A DNA stretch of 64,000 nucleotides from Desulfobulbus sp. (GTDB lineage: Bacteria > Desulfobacterota > Desulfobulbia > Desulfobulbales > Desulfobulbaceae), in assembly GCA_028684915.1 (NCBI GenBank), contig JAQUEZ010000001.1, positions 24,591 to 88,590 of the forward strand, read 5' to 3'. The notes below the pieces were generated by a model. That model had not been told where the DNA came from. It saw only the letters and a program-made list of their open reading frames with translations, and did no database searches. Position 1 is the first letter of the stretch. Every line of letters begins with the position of its first letter. Of the stretch, positions 38,841-47,823 are shown piece by piece. The position numbers and the translations under genes were made by a program.

Positions 38841-39965
38841 ATGGCGGGCACAATGCAACCACCCCAATTCCACATCGACTGTAGTCGGCAGGGTCAGGTT
38901 TGTGTTCGTCTCAGCGGAACCTGGACTATCCATTCCGAGCCGCCTGATCCCGGGCCGATTTTGACGGCACTGAACTCCTCCGACCTCACGCTCCGTTTTC
39001 TTTCTGAGTCCCTGACAGCCTGGGATACCCGGCTGCTCATTTTTCTCAAGACCGTACTCGCCCATGCCCGCCATCTGGGGATACACGCTACCCTCGATGG
39101 ACTGCCGCATGGCGTGCAAGGACTGCTCGCCCTTGCCGAGGCTGTTCCCGAACAGCGTACTGGTGGGACTGGCCCTAAAAAGGCGGTTATCACCCGCCTT
39201 GGTAGCCAAGTGCTGACATTGCTTGCTCAATGGCAGGAAATCGCTACCTTTATCGGCGAAATCATCCTGGCCTTTGTTGCCCTTGTTACCGGAAAACGGC
39301 CTTTCAAACCCCGCGATTTTTTTGCCTTTGTCCAAAGCTGCGGTATTGAATCTCTGCCAATCGTTTCCCTGATAGCTGTCTTGGTGGGCGTGATTCTCTC
39401 CTTTGTCGGCGCTGTCCAGCTGCAGATGTTCGGCGCCCAGATCTATGTGGCCAACCTGGTCGGTCTGGGCATGGTGATGGAGATGGGTGCCTTGATGAGC
39501 GGGGTAATCATTGCTGGACGAATTGGGGCATCTTATGCAGCGCAACTGGGAACGATGCAGGTCAACGAGGAGATCGATGCCCTGCGCACCATGGGTATCT
39601 CGCCGGTGGGGTTTCTCGTCCTGCCACGGATGCTGGCTTTGATGCTAATGCTGCCCCTGCTCTGTATTTACGCCGATATCATGGGCATCCTCGGCGGTTC
39701 CATCATCGGCGTCAGTATGCTTGACCTGTCCCTGATGGAATATCTGGAACAGACCCGCAAAACCCTGCACCTCAGCCAGTGCGGCCAGGGATTGCTCAAA
39801 AGTTCGGTCTTCGGAGTGCTGATCGGATTTGCTGGATGCCTGCGTGGCATGCAGTGCGGCCGCAGTGCCCTGGCCGTGGGTGAGGCAACCACTTCGGCGG
39901 TGGTCACTTCCATCGTTTTAATTGTGGTCTCCGACTCCATCATTACCTATTTTCTTTACCGATGA
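38841..39965 (+). CDS. mlaE: MlaE-type permease with fused MlaB-like STAS domain
   Basis: 374 residues. The first 100 or so form a STAS-like domain (VCVRLSGTWTIHS, GIHATLDGLPHGVQGLLAL), the position of MlaB in other systems. The remainder is the MlaE permease with about five membrane helices and the coupling-helix signature LGTMQVNEEIDALRTMGISP. With MlaF and MlaD it moves phospholipid across the inner membrane to keep outer-membrane asymmetry. The ATG at 38841 was chosen; TTG at 38829 and ATG at 38853 are possible. It overlaps mlaF by four bases. Confidence 0.93.
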   Translation: MAGTMQPPQFHIDCSRQGQVCVRLSGTWTIHSEPPDPGPILTALNSSDLTLRFLSESLTAWDTRLLIFLKTVLAHARHLGIHATLDGLPHGVQGLLALAEAVPEQRTGGTGPKKAVITRLGSQVLTLLAQWQEIATFIGEIILAFVALVTGKRPFKPRDFFAFVQSCGIESLPIVSLIAVLVGVILSFVGAVQLQMFGAQIYVANLVGLGMVMEMGALMSGVIIAGRIGASYAAQLGTMQVNEEIDALRTMGISPVGFLVLPRMLALMLMLPLLCIYADIMGILGGSIIGVSMLDLSLMEYLEQTRKTLHLSQCGQGLLKSSVFGVLIGFAGCLRGMQCGRSALAVGEATTSAVVTSIVLIVVSDSIITYFLYR

Positions 39966-40750
39966 TCGCCGCCGCGACTCCGCCGACACCCGCCATCACC
40001 ATCCGCCATCTCACCATGGCCTACGGCAGCTTTGTCCTCCAGCGAGACTTGGATTTCACCATCAACCGCGGCGACATTTTCGTCATCATGGGCGGATCGG
40101 GCTGCGGCAAGTCGACCCTGCTGCGGCACATGATCGGCCTCAAGGCGCCAGCCGAGGGATCGGTCTGGTATGGGGAGGAAAACTTCTGGGAACTGGATGA
40201 TGAAGACCAAGCGGCAATCCTTCGCAGCACGGGTGTCCTTTATCAGTCAGGGGCCCTGTGGAGTTCGATGACCCTGGGCGAAAACGTAGCCTTGCCCTTG
40301 CAGCACTACACCGATCTCGCGCCCAAGTTCATTGATGAGCTGGTTTCTTTCAAGCTCTCCCTGGTCGGTCTGGCCGGATTTGAATCCTTTTATCCAGCCC
40401 AGCTCTCTGGTGGTATGCGCAAACGGGCGGCTTTGGCCCGCGCGATCGCCCTAGACCCGGACTTTCTCTTCTTTGACGAGCCCTCGGCAGGCCTGGACCC
40501 GATCAGTGCCCGTAACCTGGACCAGCTCATTCTGGAACTGCGCGCTAGCCTTGGCGCCACGGTGGTCATCGTCACCCACGAGTTGGCCTCGATTTATACC
40601 ATTGCCACCAACTCGGTCTTTCTCGACAGCGAGACCCGAACCATGCTGGCCACCGGCGATCCTAAAATCCTGCTTCGGGACTGCCAGGACCAGACCGTTA
40701 TCAATTTTCTCACCCGGGGAACCGGAAAACGGGAGGTGCGTACGGTTTGA
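39962..40750 (+). CDS. mlaF: MlaF-type ABC ATPase
   Basis: 262 residues: Walker A GGSGCGKST, Q-loop LYQSGALWSSMT, signature LSGGMRKR, Walker B DFLFFDEPSAGLDP and the switch His in VIVTHELAS. The GALWSSMTLGENVALP region is characteristic of the Mla/Ttg2 group. It powers the MlaE permease. It is joined to neighbours by overlaps at both ends. Confidence 0.95.
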   Translation: MIAAATPPTPAITIRHLTMAYGSFVLQRDLDFTINRGDIFVIMGGSGCGKSTLLRHMIGLKAPAEGSVWYGEENFWELDDEDQAAILRSTGVLYQSGALWSSMTLGENVALPLQHYTDLAPKFIDELVSFKLSLVGLAGFESFYPAQLSGGMRKRAALARAIALDPDFLFFDEPSAGLDPISARNLDQLILELRASLGATVVIVTHELASIYTIATNSVFLDSETRTMLATGDPKILLRDCQDQTVINFLTRGTGKREVRTV

Positions 40751-41757
40751 GTAAAAAAGCCAACCCCACTATGATCGGCGCCTTTGTCCTCGTGGCGCTG
40801 ACCATTGCAATTGCCGCCATCATCGTCCTCGGCAAGATCAAACTGCGCGATGATCGTTTTCGCTGTGTTGCCTATTTCACCGGCTCGCTTTACGGCCTTG
40901 ACGTCGGAGCACCGGTGACCTTCCGCGGGGTGAGCATCGGCCGAGTGAATGCGGTGCAGATAAATTTTGATAAGGGACAAAACGACTACCTGATCCCGGT
41001 GGTTATCGATATCGAAAAGACGACCAATCTCTCAGGCATTCGTGCTGATGAGTGGAATATGGAGGCTGTCCATGCCACCCTCACCCAGATGATCGGCAAA
41101 GGTTTACGGGCCCAATTGAAAATCACCAGTTTTTTGACGGGAAAACTCTATATTGATCTGGCCGTATATCCGGAGAATGTAGCCATCTTCCGTGGCAAAA
41201 ATTCGGATATTCTCGAGATTCCAACCATGCCTTCTGGTCTGGAACAGATGACCCAAAAAATTGAGAGCCTACCGCTCAGCGAGATCCTTAATAAAGCTAC
41301 CATTGCCCTGGACGGGATCAACAGTATCCTCAACTCCGAGGAAACCCGGCATACGATCAGTTCGGCAGACACCACCTTGGTACAGCTCAATACCCTGTTG
41401 GCCCATGTTGACCAGCAATTTCCCGAGATTGCCGCTGAACTGAAAAAAGGGCTGAGCAAAATTTCCCAAGTGGCCGATTCCGCCAACGGCTTGCTAAAAA
41501 ATGCCGATAAAAGGCTGCCTCATTTAAACGATGAGGTTAGGCAACTGCTGACCGGTCTGAATACCGCTGCAGCCTCCCTGACCCGCACCTTGGACAACCT
41601 GCAGCAGATGACCGACAAGGATTCGCTTTTTGTCTACCAGATGGAGGCATCTCTACGGGAGATCGAACAGGCGGCGGTCTCTATCAAGGAGGTCAGCAAT
41701 TTCCTCCAACAAAACCCCAACGCCCTGGTCTTCGGCTCCAAGGAGGAAAAACCATGA
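40747..41757 (+). CDS. mlaD: MlaD-type MCE domain protein
   Basis: 336 residues. An N-terminal membrane helix (IGAFVLVALTIAIAAIIVLG) is followed by the MCE domain (VAYFTGSLYGLDVGAPVTFR, GVSIGRVNAVQI). A long helical C-terminal region with several LL and DNLQQMT heptads comes next, as in MCE proteins whose tails build a lipid tunnel. The start is TTG at 40747, supported by GGAGGTG 9 bases upstream. It should pass lipid between the permease and the periplasmic lipoprotein. Confidence 0.92.
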   Translation: MSKKANPTMIGAFVLVALTIAIAAIIVLGKIKLRDDRFRCVAYFTGSLYGLDVGAPVTFRGVSIGRVNAVQINFDKGQNDYLIPVVIDIEKTTNLSGIRADEWNMEAVHATLTQMIGKGLRAQLKITSFLTGKLYIDLAVYPENVAIFRGKNSDILEIPTMPSGLEQMTQKIESLPLSEILNKATIALDGINSILNSEETRHTISSADTTLVQLNTLLAHVDQQFPEIAAELKKGLSKISQVADSANGLLKNADKRLPHLNDEVRQLLTGLNTAAASLTRTLDNLQQMTDKDSLFVYQMEASLREIEQAAVSIKEVSNFLQQNPNALVFGSKEEKP

Positions 41758-42389
41758 ACAACACCCTGCGCCGACTTTTGCGACAACTCCTGCTCGTCTC
41801 GGTGGTTCTGTGGCTCCCTGGCTGCCTGGCCTCGACCAAAACGGCGACCCTCTACAGCCTGCAACTGATCGAACAAGCACCGCTGACACTCCACTCCCAG
41901 ACCTTGCCGGACATGATCCTGGTGATGCCGGTACGGGTGGCACCGCATCTGCAAGGACGAAGCCTCCTGTATCAGCAGGCAAACGGAGAAACCCACGCTG
42001 CTTCCACCCACCTCTGGGCTGCCGCGCTTGACCGGCAAATCGGCCAAAAGCTCACGTCCCATCTGCAAGCTCTATTGGCCAGCACCAACGTCACACTTTT
42101 CCCCGGCCCCCGCTACGCAATCCCGCGTTACCAGGTGGAAATCGAAGTACAGGAATTCAGTGGAGATGGTTATAATTTTTCTACCTTGGCCACCTATACC
42201 CTGAGCGATACCATAAGCAAAACCATCCGCGCTCGAAAAAACTTCCGCCAAAATCGGCCCATCGACAATCCGGGATATTCAGGCTATGTTGAAGCTGCCT
42301 CCCGAGCTGTAGCCGACCTCAGCCGAGAGGTTGCCGCAGCCCTGCTGGCGGTCAGCACTCCCCAAATCAACTCTATAAAAATGCCATGA
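41754..42389 (+). CDS. ABC-type transport auxiliary lipoprotein (PqiC-like)
   Basis: 211 residues with lipobox LPGC, so anchored to a membrane. The body (TATLYSLQL, ILVMPVRVAPHLQGRSLLY, DRQIGQKLTSHLQALL, RYQVEIEVQEFSGDG) matches the PqiC-like auxiliary family, which works with MCE transporters at the outer membrane. It takes the place that MlaC/MlaA components hold in E. coli, neither of which is seen here. It overlaps both neighbours by four bases. Confidence 0.85.
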   Translation: MNNTLRRLLRQLLLVSVVLWLPGCLASTKTATLYSLQLIEQAPLTLHSQTLPDMILVMPVRVAPHLQGRSLLYQQANGETHAASTHLWAAALDRQIGQKLTSHLQALLASTNVTLFPGPRYAIPRYQVEIEVQEFSGDGYNFSTLATYTLSDTISKTIRARKNFRQNRPIDNPGYSGYVEAASRAVADLSREVAAALLAVSTPQINSIKMP

Positions 42390-42874
42390 AGATTTATCGA
42401 CTCCTTTCCCCATTGCTGTTGCTCTTGCTGCTGCTGGCTCGTCCTCTCTCAGCGGCTGAAGTGCTGTCCAAATGGTTAAACCAAACCGTGTATGTTCCTA
42501 TCTATTCTCATATTTATGCCGACGATCGCTACCGAGATACACCCTTTCTCCTCACTGCGACCTTAAGTATTCGCAACACCGACTCGGAGAACACCTTCAC
42601 CCTGACCAGTGTACGCTACTACGACTCCGAGGGTAAATTACTGCAGCACTATCTGGAAAAACCACTCCCCGTTGCACCCTTAACTTCGATCCGCTTCATT
42701 GTTCCGGAATCCGAATCCAAAGGCGGTTCAGGAGCTAAATTTTTGGTGGAATGGGAGGCGAAAACAGCGGTGACCGAGCCGATCATCGAATCGATCATGA
42801 TCGGCACCAAAATGCAGCAGGGCATTTCTTTTATTTCGACCGGCCGGGTCATCAAAGGAACCCCGGGGCGCTGA
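42386..42874 (+). CDS. DUF3124 exported protein
   Basis: 162 residues with a signal peptide ending LSAAE. The LNQTVYVPIYSHIYADD start and LTATLSIRNTDSENTFTLTS match DUF3124, a beta-sandwich family of unknown function that occurs near membrane-maintenance genes. It is tightly coupled to the Mla operon. Confidence 0.85.
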   Translation: MKIYRLLSPLLLLLLLLARPLSAAEVLSKWLNQTVYVPIYSHIYADDRYRDTPFLLTATLSIRNTDSENTFTLTSVRYYDSEGKLLQHYLEKPLPVAPLTSIRFIVPESESKGGSGAKFLVEWEAKTAVTEPIIESIMIGTKMQQGISFISTGRVIKGTPGR

Positions 42875-42881
42875 GAACACA

Positions 42882-43736
42882 ATGTTCGATTTTCCCTCTT
42901 CACGTGCACGAGCAAATGCCATGGCCCGAACCTTTCCACTTGTGTTGTCCGCCCTGCTTACGCTCTTCGCCCTGTCCGGTTGCCAGGCTCAGCGTGGCAA
43001 AGGATTGTTGCAGACCCTGTTTAAACCGCAACCCCTCCGGGTAGGAATAGCCACCGACGCGCCTCCACTGGTCACCCAAAAAAACGGAAAGGCAAGCGGC
43101 CTTGAACTCGAATTTGCACGGGGACTGGCGGGGGTACTCCAGCGGCCATTGGAAGTAAAAGAACTCCCAAGAGGTGCACTGGCGGAGGCTCTCCTGGCAG
43201 ATAAAATCGACATTGTCATGGCAGGCATGAGCGTGGCTGAAGCCCAGCGACAAAAACTGGCCACCACCGAGCCCTACCTCATCTCCGGCCAGATCGTGCT
43301 TGTACACCTCAATGATTTCAAACAGTTTGGTCACGGCAGCCGCAACTTAAGCAGTGCAGATATCCGCCTGGGTGTGGTTGCCGACAGCCCCGGCGATACC
43401 CTGCTCAAAGGGCTCAAGGCCAAAGGAACAGTGACCCGCTTCCCCAATGGACCGGAGGGATTACGCGCCCTGATCTCAGGGAAGATCGATGTCTTTATCA
43501 ACGATCTTCCGGCCAACTCTTACTATGCCGCCCTCTTTGTTGACCGGGGCCTGACCCCCGGCGTCACCCTCCTGACCCGGGAGCCCCTTGCCTGGGCAGT
43601 TCGACCAAATAACAGCGCGTTGCGACAGGCAGCGAACAACTACCTGGAAGAACTGATCCGTAGTGGCACCTTGGAAACCATGCTGGCACGCACGATTCCC
43701 TTTTACCGCAACACGGCCTATAGCCCCAAACCCTGA
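42882..43736 (+). CDS. Family 3 solute-binding lipoprotein
   Basis: 284 residues with a lipobox LSGC about 34 residues in, then a type II periplasmic binding fold: PLRVGIATDAPPLVTQKN, KASGLELEFARGLAGVL, KIDIVMAGMSVAEAQRQKLA and PLAWAVRPNNSALRQAAN. The family binds amino acids or other small solutes. No matching permease is adjacent, so it may be a sensor-like or scavenging component. A start at 42921 (MARTFPLV) would give the more standard signal length; the ATG at 42882 is the first in frame. Confidence 0.88.
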   Translation: MFDFPSSRARANAMARTFPLVLSALLTLFALSGCQAQRGKGLLQTLFKPQPLRVGIATDAPPLVTQKNGKASGLELEFARGLAGVLQRPLEVKELPRGALAEALLADKIDIVMAGMSVAEAQRQKLATTEPYLISGQIVLVHLNDFKQFGHGSRNLSSADIRLGVVADSPGDTLLKGLKAKGTVTRFPNGPEGLRALISGKIDVFINDLPANSYYAALFVDRGLTPGVTLLTREPLAWAVRPNNSALRQAANNYLEELIRSGTLETMLARTIPFYRNTAYSPKP

Positions 43737-43743
43737 GCGAGCT

Positions 43744-44193
43744 ATGCGCCTTTTTTTTCTGATCCTGCTGAGCATGGCTGTAACCATGGTGAATGTCTGC
43801 GCACCAGCACGAGCCTCTGACCCACGGAGCCATACGGATCTCTGCGGCTTTCTCGCCGGTACGTACACGGTCGTAGGAAAAGAACTCGACAATACACAGA
43901 CCTATCTCGGCCAGGTAATTTTCCGCCAAAATGGTCAATGCCTCCAAATGGAACGTATCATTGGTAGTGAGCGAGTGCTCAGTGAAGGCTGCATTGAACA
44001 TGCACTGGGCGCGGATGCGGCGGACGTCCTTCGAGTTCGCTTTATCCGTCAGGGGAAAAAATACGAGATAACCTACCTCTGGCAAAGTGACCTGGACAAC
44101 TACGCCCGGATCTCGGGCTATGTCTACCAGCCGGGAATCCAAACCGATTCCCCGGGAATGGAAGTGCTGTTTATCAATCGCGGGAACCTCTAA
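43744..44193 (+). CDS. Small exported protein of unknown function
   Basis: 149 residues with a signal peptide (FFLILLSMAVTMVNVCAPAR, cleavage near ARA-S). The mature region has several strands (GTYTVVGKELDNTQTYLGQV, VLRVRFIRQGKKYEITYLW) and two cysteines. It looks like a lipocalin-type or beta-barrel fold but I do not recognise a family. It is the last gene of the Mla-linked operon, 7 bases after the binding protein. A stem CGGGAACC/GGTTCCCG (44181-44203) spans its stop codon. Confidence 0.7.
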   Translation: MRLFFLILLSMAVTMVNVCAPARASDPRSHTDLCGFLAGTYTVVGKELDNTQTYLGQVIFRQNGQCLQMERIIGSERVLSEGCIEHALGADAADVLRVRFIRQGKKYEITYLWQSDLDNYARISGYVYQPGIQTDSPGMEVLFINRGNL

Positions 44194-44215
44194 CCGGTTC
44201 CCGAAGCGCCTTTTA

Positions 44216-44246
44216 CACAGGAAATCGAAGTTTTTACGACGCTGTC
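44216..44246 (-). repeat. Fragment of the MITE-like element
   Basis: Read on the minus strand, GCGTCGTAAAAACTTCGAT is identical to the left end of the 161-bp family, with three mismatches over the whole 29-31 bases. It ends abruptly and touches the stop codon of the ABC transporter gene. Confidence 0.7.
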
Positions 44247-46044
44247 ACTTTTCCTGACCATCCAATCGAACCAAGGCCCGATAGAGCGACTCCCGCCCCA
44301 TGAGTTCCTCGTGAGAGCCCTGCTCGACAATACGGCCATGATCCATAACCACGATACGGTCAACCCGGCGAATGGTCGAGAGCCGATGGGCAATCACCAG
44401 CGAGGTGCGCCCCTTAAATCCGGCGGCAATCGCCTGTTCCAGCATATTCTCCGACTCAGTATCGATTGAGGCAGTAGCCTCGTCCAGTACGAGTATAGCC
44501 GGGTTGCGGTACAGGGCGCGAACAAAGGAAAGCAACTGCTTCTCCCCCAGGCTAAGATTAAGCGCCCCCTCACCGATCCGGGTATCAATCCCATGGGGCA
44601 AACGGTCAACAAACGACTGGAGCCCGGTCTGGCTAAGGATATCCGCCAACCGCTGCGAATCATCGACCTGATCGAGGATAATATTGGCTCGGACCGTATC
44701 GGGGAGAATGAAGATATCCTGCATGATGATCCCCACCCGCTGACGAAGCGCCTGCAAAGGCAGCTGCCGCACATCCACCCCATCCACCAGAACAGACCCC
44801 GCAACCGGATCATAAAAGCGCACCAGAAGTGAAATCAGGGTGGACTTCCCCGCCCCCGTTGATCCGACCAGGGCGATGGTCTCCCCCGGAGCAATGGAGA
44901 GGTTGATATCGGAGAGAATCGGCTGATCCTCCTGGTAGGCGAAATCAATCCCCCGAAATTCGATCCGCCCCTGATCGGCCACCACAGATCGATTCGTCTC
45001 GTCCCCAGGGGCAATACGGATGGCGGGCATGGTATCCATGGTCTGAAAAATGCGTTCGGCCGAGGCCATGGCCGACTGGACGACAGAATATTTTTGTGAG
45101 AGTTCGCGCAGCGGCTGGAAAAAGAGACGCATGTAGGAGATAAAGGCCGCCAGCTCGCCGATGCTAAGGTGACGCTGGATCACCTCACCGCCTCCGTACC
45201 AGACGATCAAGGCCACTGCTGCCGAGCTCATCAGTTCGATCATGGGCATAAAGGCGCCGAAGATCTTGATCTGGCTAAAGCTACGCACCATGTACTCGCG
45301 ACTCAAGTCCGCATGGGTCGAACGGCTGCGCTCCTGGCCGCCAAAGCTCTGGATCACGGCCACACCGGCGAGCGACTCGGCAAGAAAGCTGTTGAGCTTG
45401 GCCAGTTGTGAACGGATGGCGCGGAATTTTTCCCGGGCAAAGCGGGAAAAAACAACCGTCACCACCACGGCGAGGGGAATAAAGGCGGTCATCACCAGGG
45501 CAAGCCGCCAATTCATGACAAAGAGAAACCAGAAGATACCCGCCAGCTTGAGCCCGTCGTTGAACAGGGTCACCATCACCGAGGTGAACATCTCGTGCAT
45601 ATTTTGGATATCATTGGTCAATCTGGTGACCAGTCGACCGGCGGCCTGATTGTGGAAGTAGCCTAAATCCAAGGTCAGAAGATGGGTAAAAAGATTCTGC
45701 CGCAGCTGGTGCATGATCGACTGGCCGATCCATTCCAGAACCACCACCTGCAAAAAGGTGATAAGAAAGATCACCCCTACCAGAAACCCGTACCAGAGGG
45801 CAACCTGTCCCAGGCCGGCAATTCGGGCGGATTGCTGCAGGGTCGCATTGACGATGTACTGGTCAATCCCCATCTGCATCAGCCGGGGAAGGCCGAGGGA
45901 GGCCACGGTCACCGCCAAGGACAAAACCACCGCCACGATCAGGGAGAGGGTGTGGTTGCGGCAGTACTCCAGTACCCGCCGCCAGAGTCGAATATCGCCG
46001 ATCGAAGGGCGCTGCCCCTCTTCCGTGTAACCAAAATTATGCAT
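44245..46044 (-). CDS. ABC exporter half-transporter, subunit with intact catalytic Glu
   Basis: 599 residues: six membrane helices, then an ATPase with Walker A GSTGAGKST and Walker B AILVLDEATASID (catalytic Glu present). The signature is the unusual LSLGEKQ where LSGGQ is expected. The ATG at 46044 (MHNFGYTEE) overlaps the upstream gene by 8 bases. It pairs with the next gene as a type IV heterodimeric exporter for drugs, lipids or peptides. Confidence 0.92.
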   Translation of the reverse strand: MHNFGYTEEGQRPSIGDIRLWRRVLEYCRNHTLSLIVAVVLSLAVTVASLGLPRLMQMGIDQYIVNATLQQSARIAGLGQVALWYGFLVGVIFLITFLQVVVLEWIGQSIMHQLRQNLFTHLLTLDLGYFHNQAAGRLVTRLTNDIQNMHEMFTSVMVTLFNDGLKLAGIFWFLFVMNWRLALVMTAFIPLAVVVTVVFSRFAREKFRAIRSQLAKLNSFLAESLAGVAVIQSFGGQERSRSTHADLSREYMVRSFSQIKIFGAFMPMIELMSSAAVALIVWYGGGEVIQRHLSIGELAAFISYMRLFFQPLRELSQKYSVVQSAMASAERIFQTMDTMPAIRIAPGDETNRSVVADQGRIEFRGIDFAYQEDQPILSDINLSIAPGETIALVGSTGAGKSTLISLLVRFYDPVAGSVLVDGVDVRQLPLQALRQRVGIIMQDIFILPDTVRANIILDQVDDSQRLADILSQTGLQSFVDRLPHGIDTRIGEGALNLSLGEKQLLSFVRALYRNPAILVLDEATASIDTESENMLEQAIAAGFKGRTSLVIAHRLSTIRRVDRIVVMDHGRIVEQGSHEELMGRESLYRALVRLDGQEK

Positions 46045-47812
46045 CGCTCTGCTGCTTCTCCACCATGATGCGGTAAAAGGGGTGCGCGAGTAAATCCTCG
46101 TGTTGCCCCTGATCGATGATTCGTCCCTCATCCAAAAGCACAATCCGATCGGCGTGGCGCAAGACATTGACCCGGTGCGAGATCAGCAACACCGATTTCC
46201 CCGACAACTGGGAGAGAATACCGCGCAGGACCTGTTGTTCGGTCTCGACGTCGATTGCCGAGAGGGCATCATCGATAATGAGCAGCGGCCGGTCACAGAG
46301 CAGAGCCCGGGCCAGGGCGAGACGCTGCCGCTGACCACCCGAGAGTTTTACGCCTCGTTCGCCGATCACCGCCTGGTATCCTTCGGCAAAATTTTCAATA
46401 TCGCCATCAATGGCTGCGGCCTTGGCGGCGGCTTCGATTTCTGCCATGGATGCCCCGGGCCGACCAAAGGCAATGTTGGCGGCAATGGTATCGGCAAAGA
46501 CCACTGGCTCCTGACCGACATAGGCAATGTGTTGCCGAATATCGGCCTGGGCGAGGCTATTGACATCCATCCCCTGAAAAAAAAGCATATCATCCGCCAC
46601 CGGATACATCCGGAGCAAGAGCTTGCACAGGGTCGACTTGCCCGAACCGGTACGACCGGCCATCCCAACGAGGCCCGGGCCAATCTCCAGGTTGATCGCC
46701 TCCAGGGCCTTGTGGGTGGCGCCTTCATAACTGAAATTGAGGTTGCGGCATTCGTAGGTGTACTGGTCGCGATGCGCTACAGGCTGGGTCGGCCCGACAA
46801 CGACCACGGGTTGCTGATCAAGGACCCGGTGGATGCGCCGCAGGCTTGTGATGCCCCGCTGAAACAGATTGGCCACCCAACCCACAGCCATCATCGGCCA
46901 GATCAACATATAAAGATAACTGACAAAGGCGACAAAGGAACCGATGGTGATCTGCTCACTGATCACCATTGTACCGCCATAATAGAGGAGCAAAAGCATG
47001 CCTACGTTGCCCACCAAGGTGGCGATGGGAAAAAGCAGCCCCTGGATGGCGGCAACTTTGAGGTTACTGCGCACATAGTCCTCGCCGAGACTGCGGAACC
47101 GGCCCTCTTGGAACCGTTCCAGGGTATAGGCTTTGATCAGGCGTACCGAGACCAGAGTGGCACGTGCGAACTCGGTGAGCAGGGAGAACTGTTCTTGGAC
47201 CAGGTTGAACCGATGGTGCAGGCGACCGGAAAGAATCCGAGTGCAGACGATGAGCACCGGCATGGGCAAGAGGGCAATAAGGGTCAGCTTGACACTGATG
47301 ACCATCATAAAGCCCAAAGCTGCCGAAGACATCACCAGGGCGTCCACCGCGGCAACCAGTCCCATGCCGCAAGCCATCTGCACGGTGGTCAGATCGTTGC
47401 TCGCATGGGCCATGAGGTCACCGATGGTCCAGCGTTCGAAAAAAGGCTGATCCATACCCAGGATATGGTCAAAGAAGCGATCACGCAGCTTTTTCTCGAG
47501 AATGCGGGAGAAGCCGATGATCAGATAGCGCCAACTGAAGCGAAGGACCGCCACCAATACCGCCACCAGGCAGATCGACAAACTCAGCCGCAGCAGAAAA
47601 CCGGAGGTGGCTGACTGCGCCGAGAGGCTGTCCACCGCTGTTTTCACGAACCGGGGAATGATCAGCTGGAGGAAATCCACCACAACCAAGGCGATGAATC
47701 CGCCGAGCAACCGTAGCCAGTGACGCCGAAAAATGGGGCCAATAATGTGCAAAAGGGTTCGGACCGGGACGGTGTGCTCCTGCGGTGAGCCTTGTTCGTT
47801 GTTCTTCTGCAA
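46037..47812 (-). CDS. ABC exporter half-transporter, subunit with degenerate Walker B
   Basis: 591 residues with six helices and an ATPase: Walker A GRTGSGKST, canonical LSGGQRQR, and Walker B LLIIDDALSAID, with Asp where the catalytic Glu should be. This is the mirror of its partner, so one composite ATP site is active and one is degenerate, as in TM287/288 and BmrCD exporters. It is probably translated with its partner. Confidence 0.93.
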   Translation of the reverse strand: MQKNNEQGSPQEHTVPVRTLLHIIGPIFRRHWLRLLGGFIALVVVDFLQLIIPRFVKTAVDSLSAQSATSGFLLRLSLSICLVAVLVAVLRFSWRYLIIGFSRILEKKLRDRFFDHILGMDQPFFERWTIGDLMAHASNDLTTVQMACGMGLVAAVDALVMSSAALGFMMVISVKLTLIALLPMPVLIVCTRILSGRLHHRFNLVQEQFSLLTEFARATLVSVRLIKAYTLERFQEGRFRSLGEDYVRSNLKVAAIQGLLFPIATLVGNVGMLLLLYYGGTMVISEQITIGSFVAFVSYLYMLIWPMMAVGWVANLFQRGITSLRRIHRVLDQQPVVVVGPTQPVAHRDQYTYECRNLNFSYEGATHKALEAINLEIGPGLVGMAGRTGSGKSTLCKLLLRMYPVADDMLFFQGMDVNSLAQADIRQHIAYVGQEPVVFADTIAANIAFGRPGASMAEIEAAAKAAAIDGDIENFAEGYQAVIGERGVKLSGGQRQRLALARALLCDRPLLIIDDALSAIDVETEQQVLRGILSQLSGKSVLLISHRVNVLRHADRIVLLDEGRIIDQGQHEDLLAHPFYRIMVEKQQSDA

Positions 47813-47823
47813 CAGATGCTCCC

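Noticed and set aside
46100..47614. 504-codon open frame on the plus strand
   Set aside because: Antisense to the degenerate-site ABC transporter subunit. It is rich in His, Asp and Gly as expected from reversed codons.
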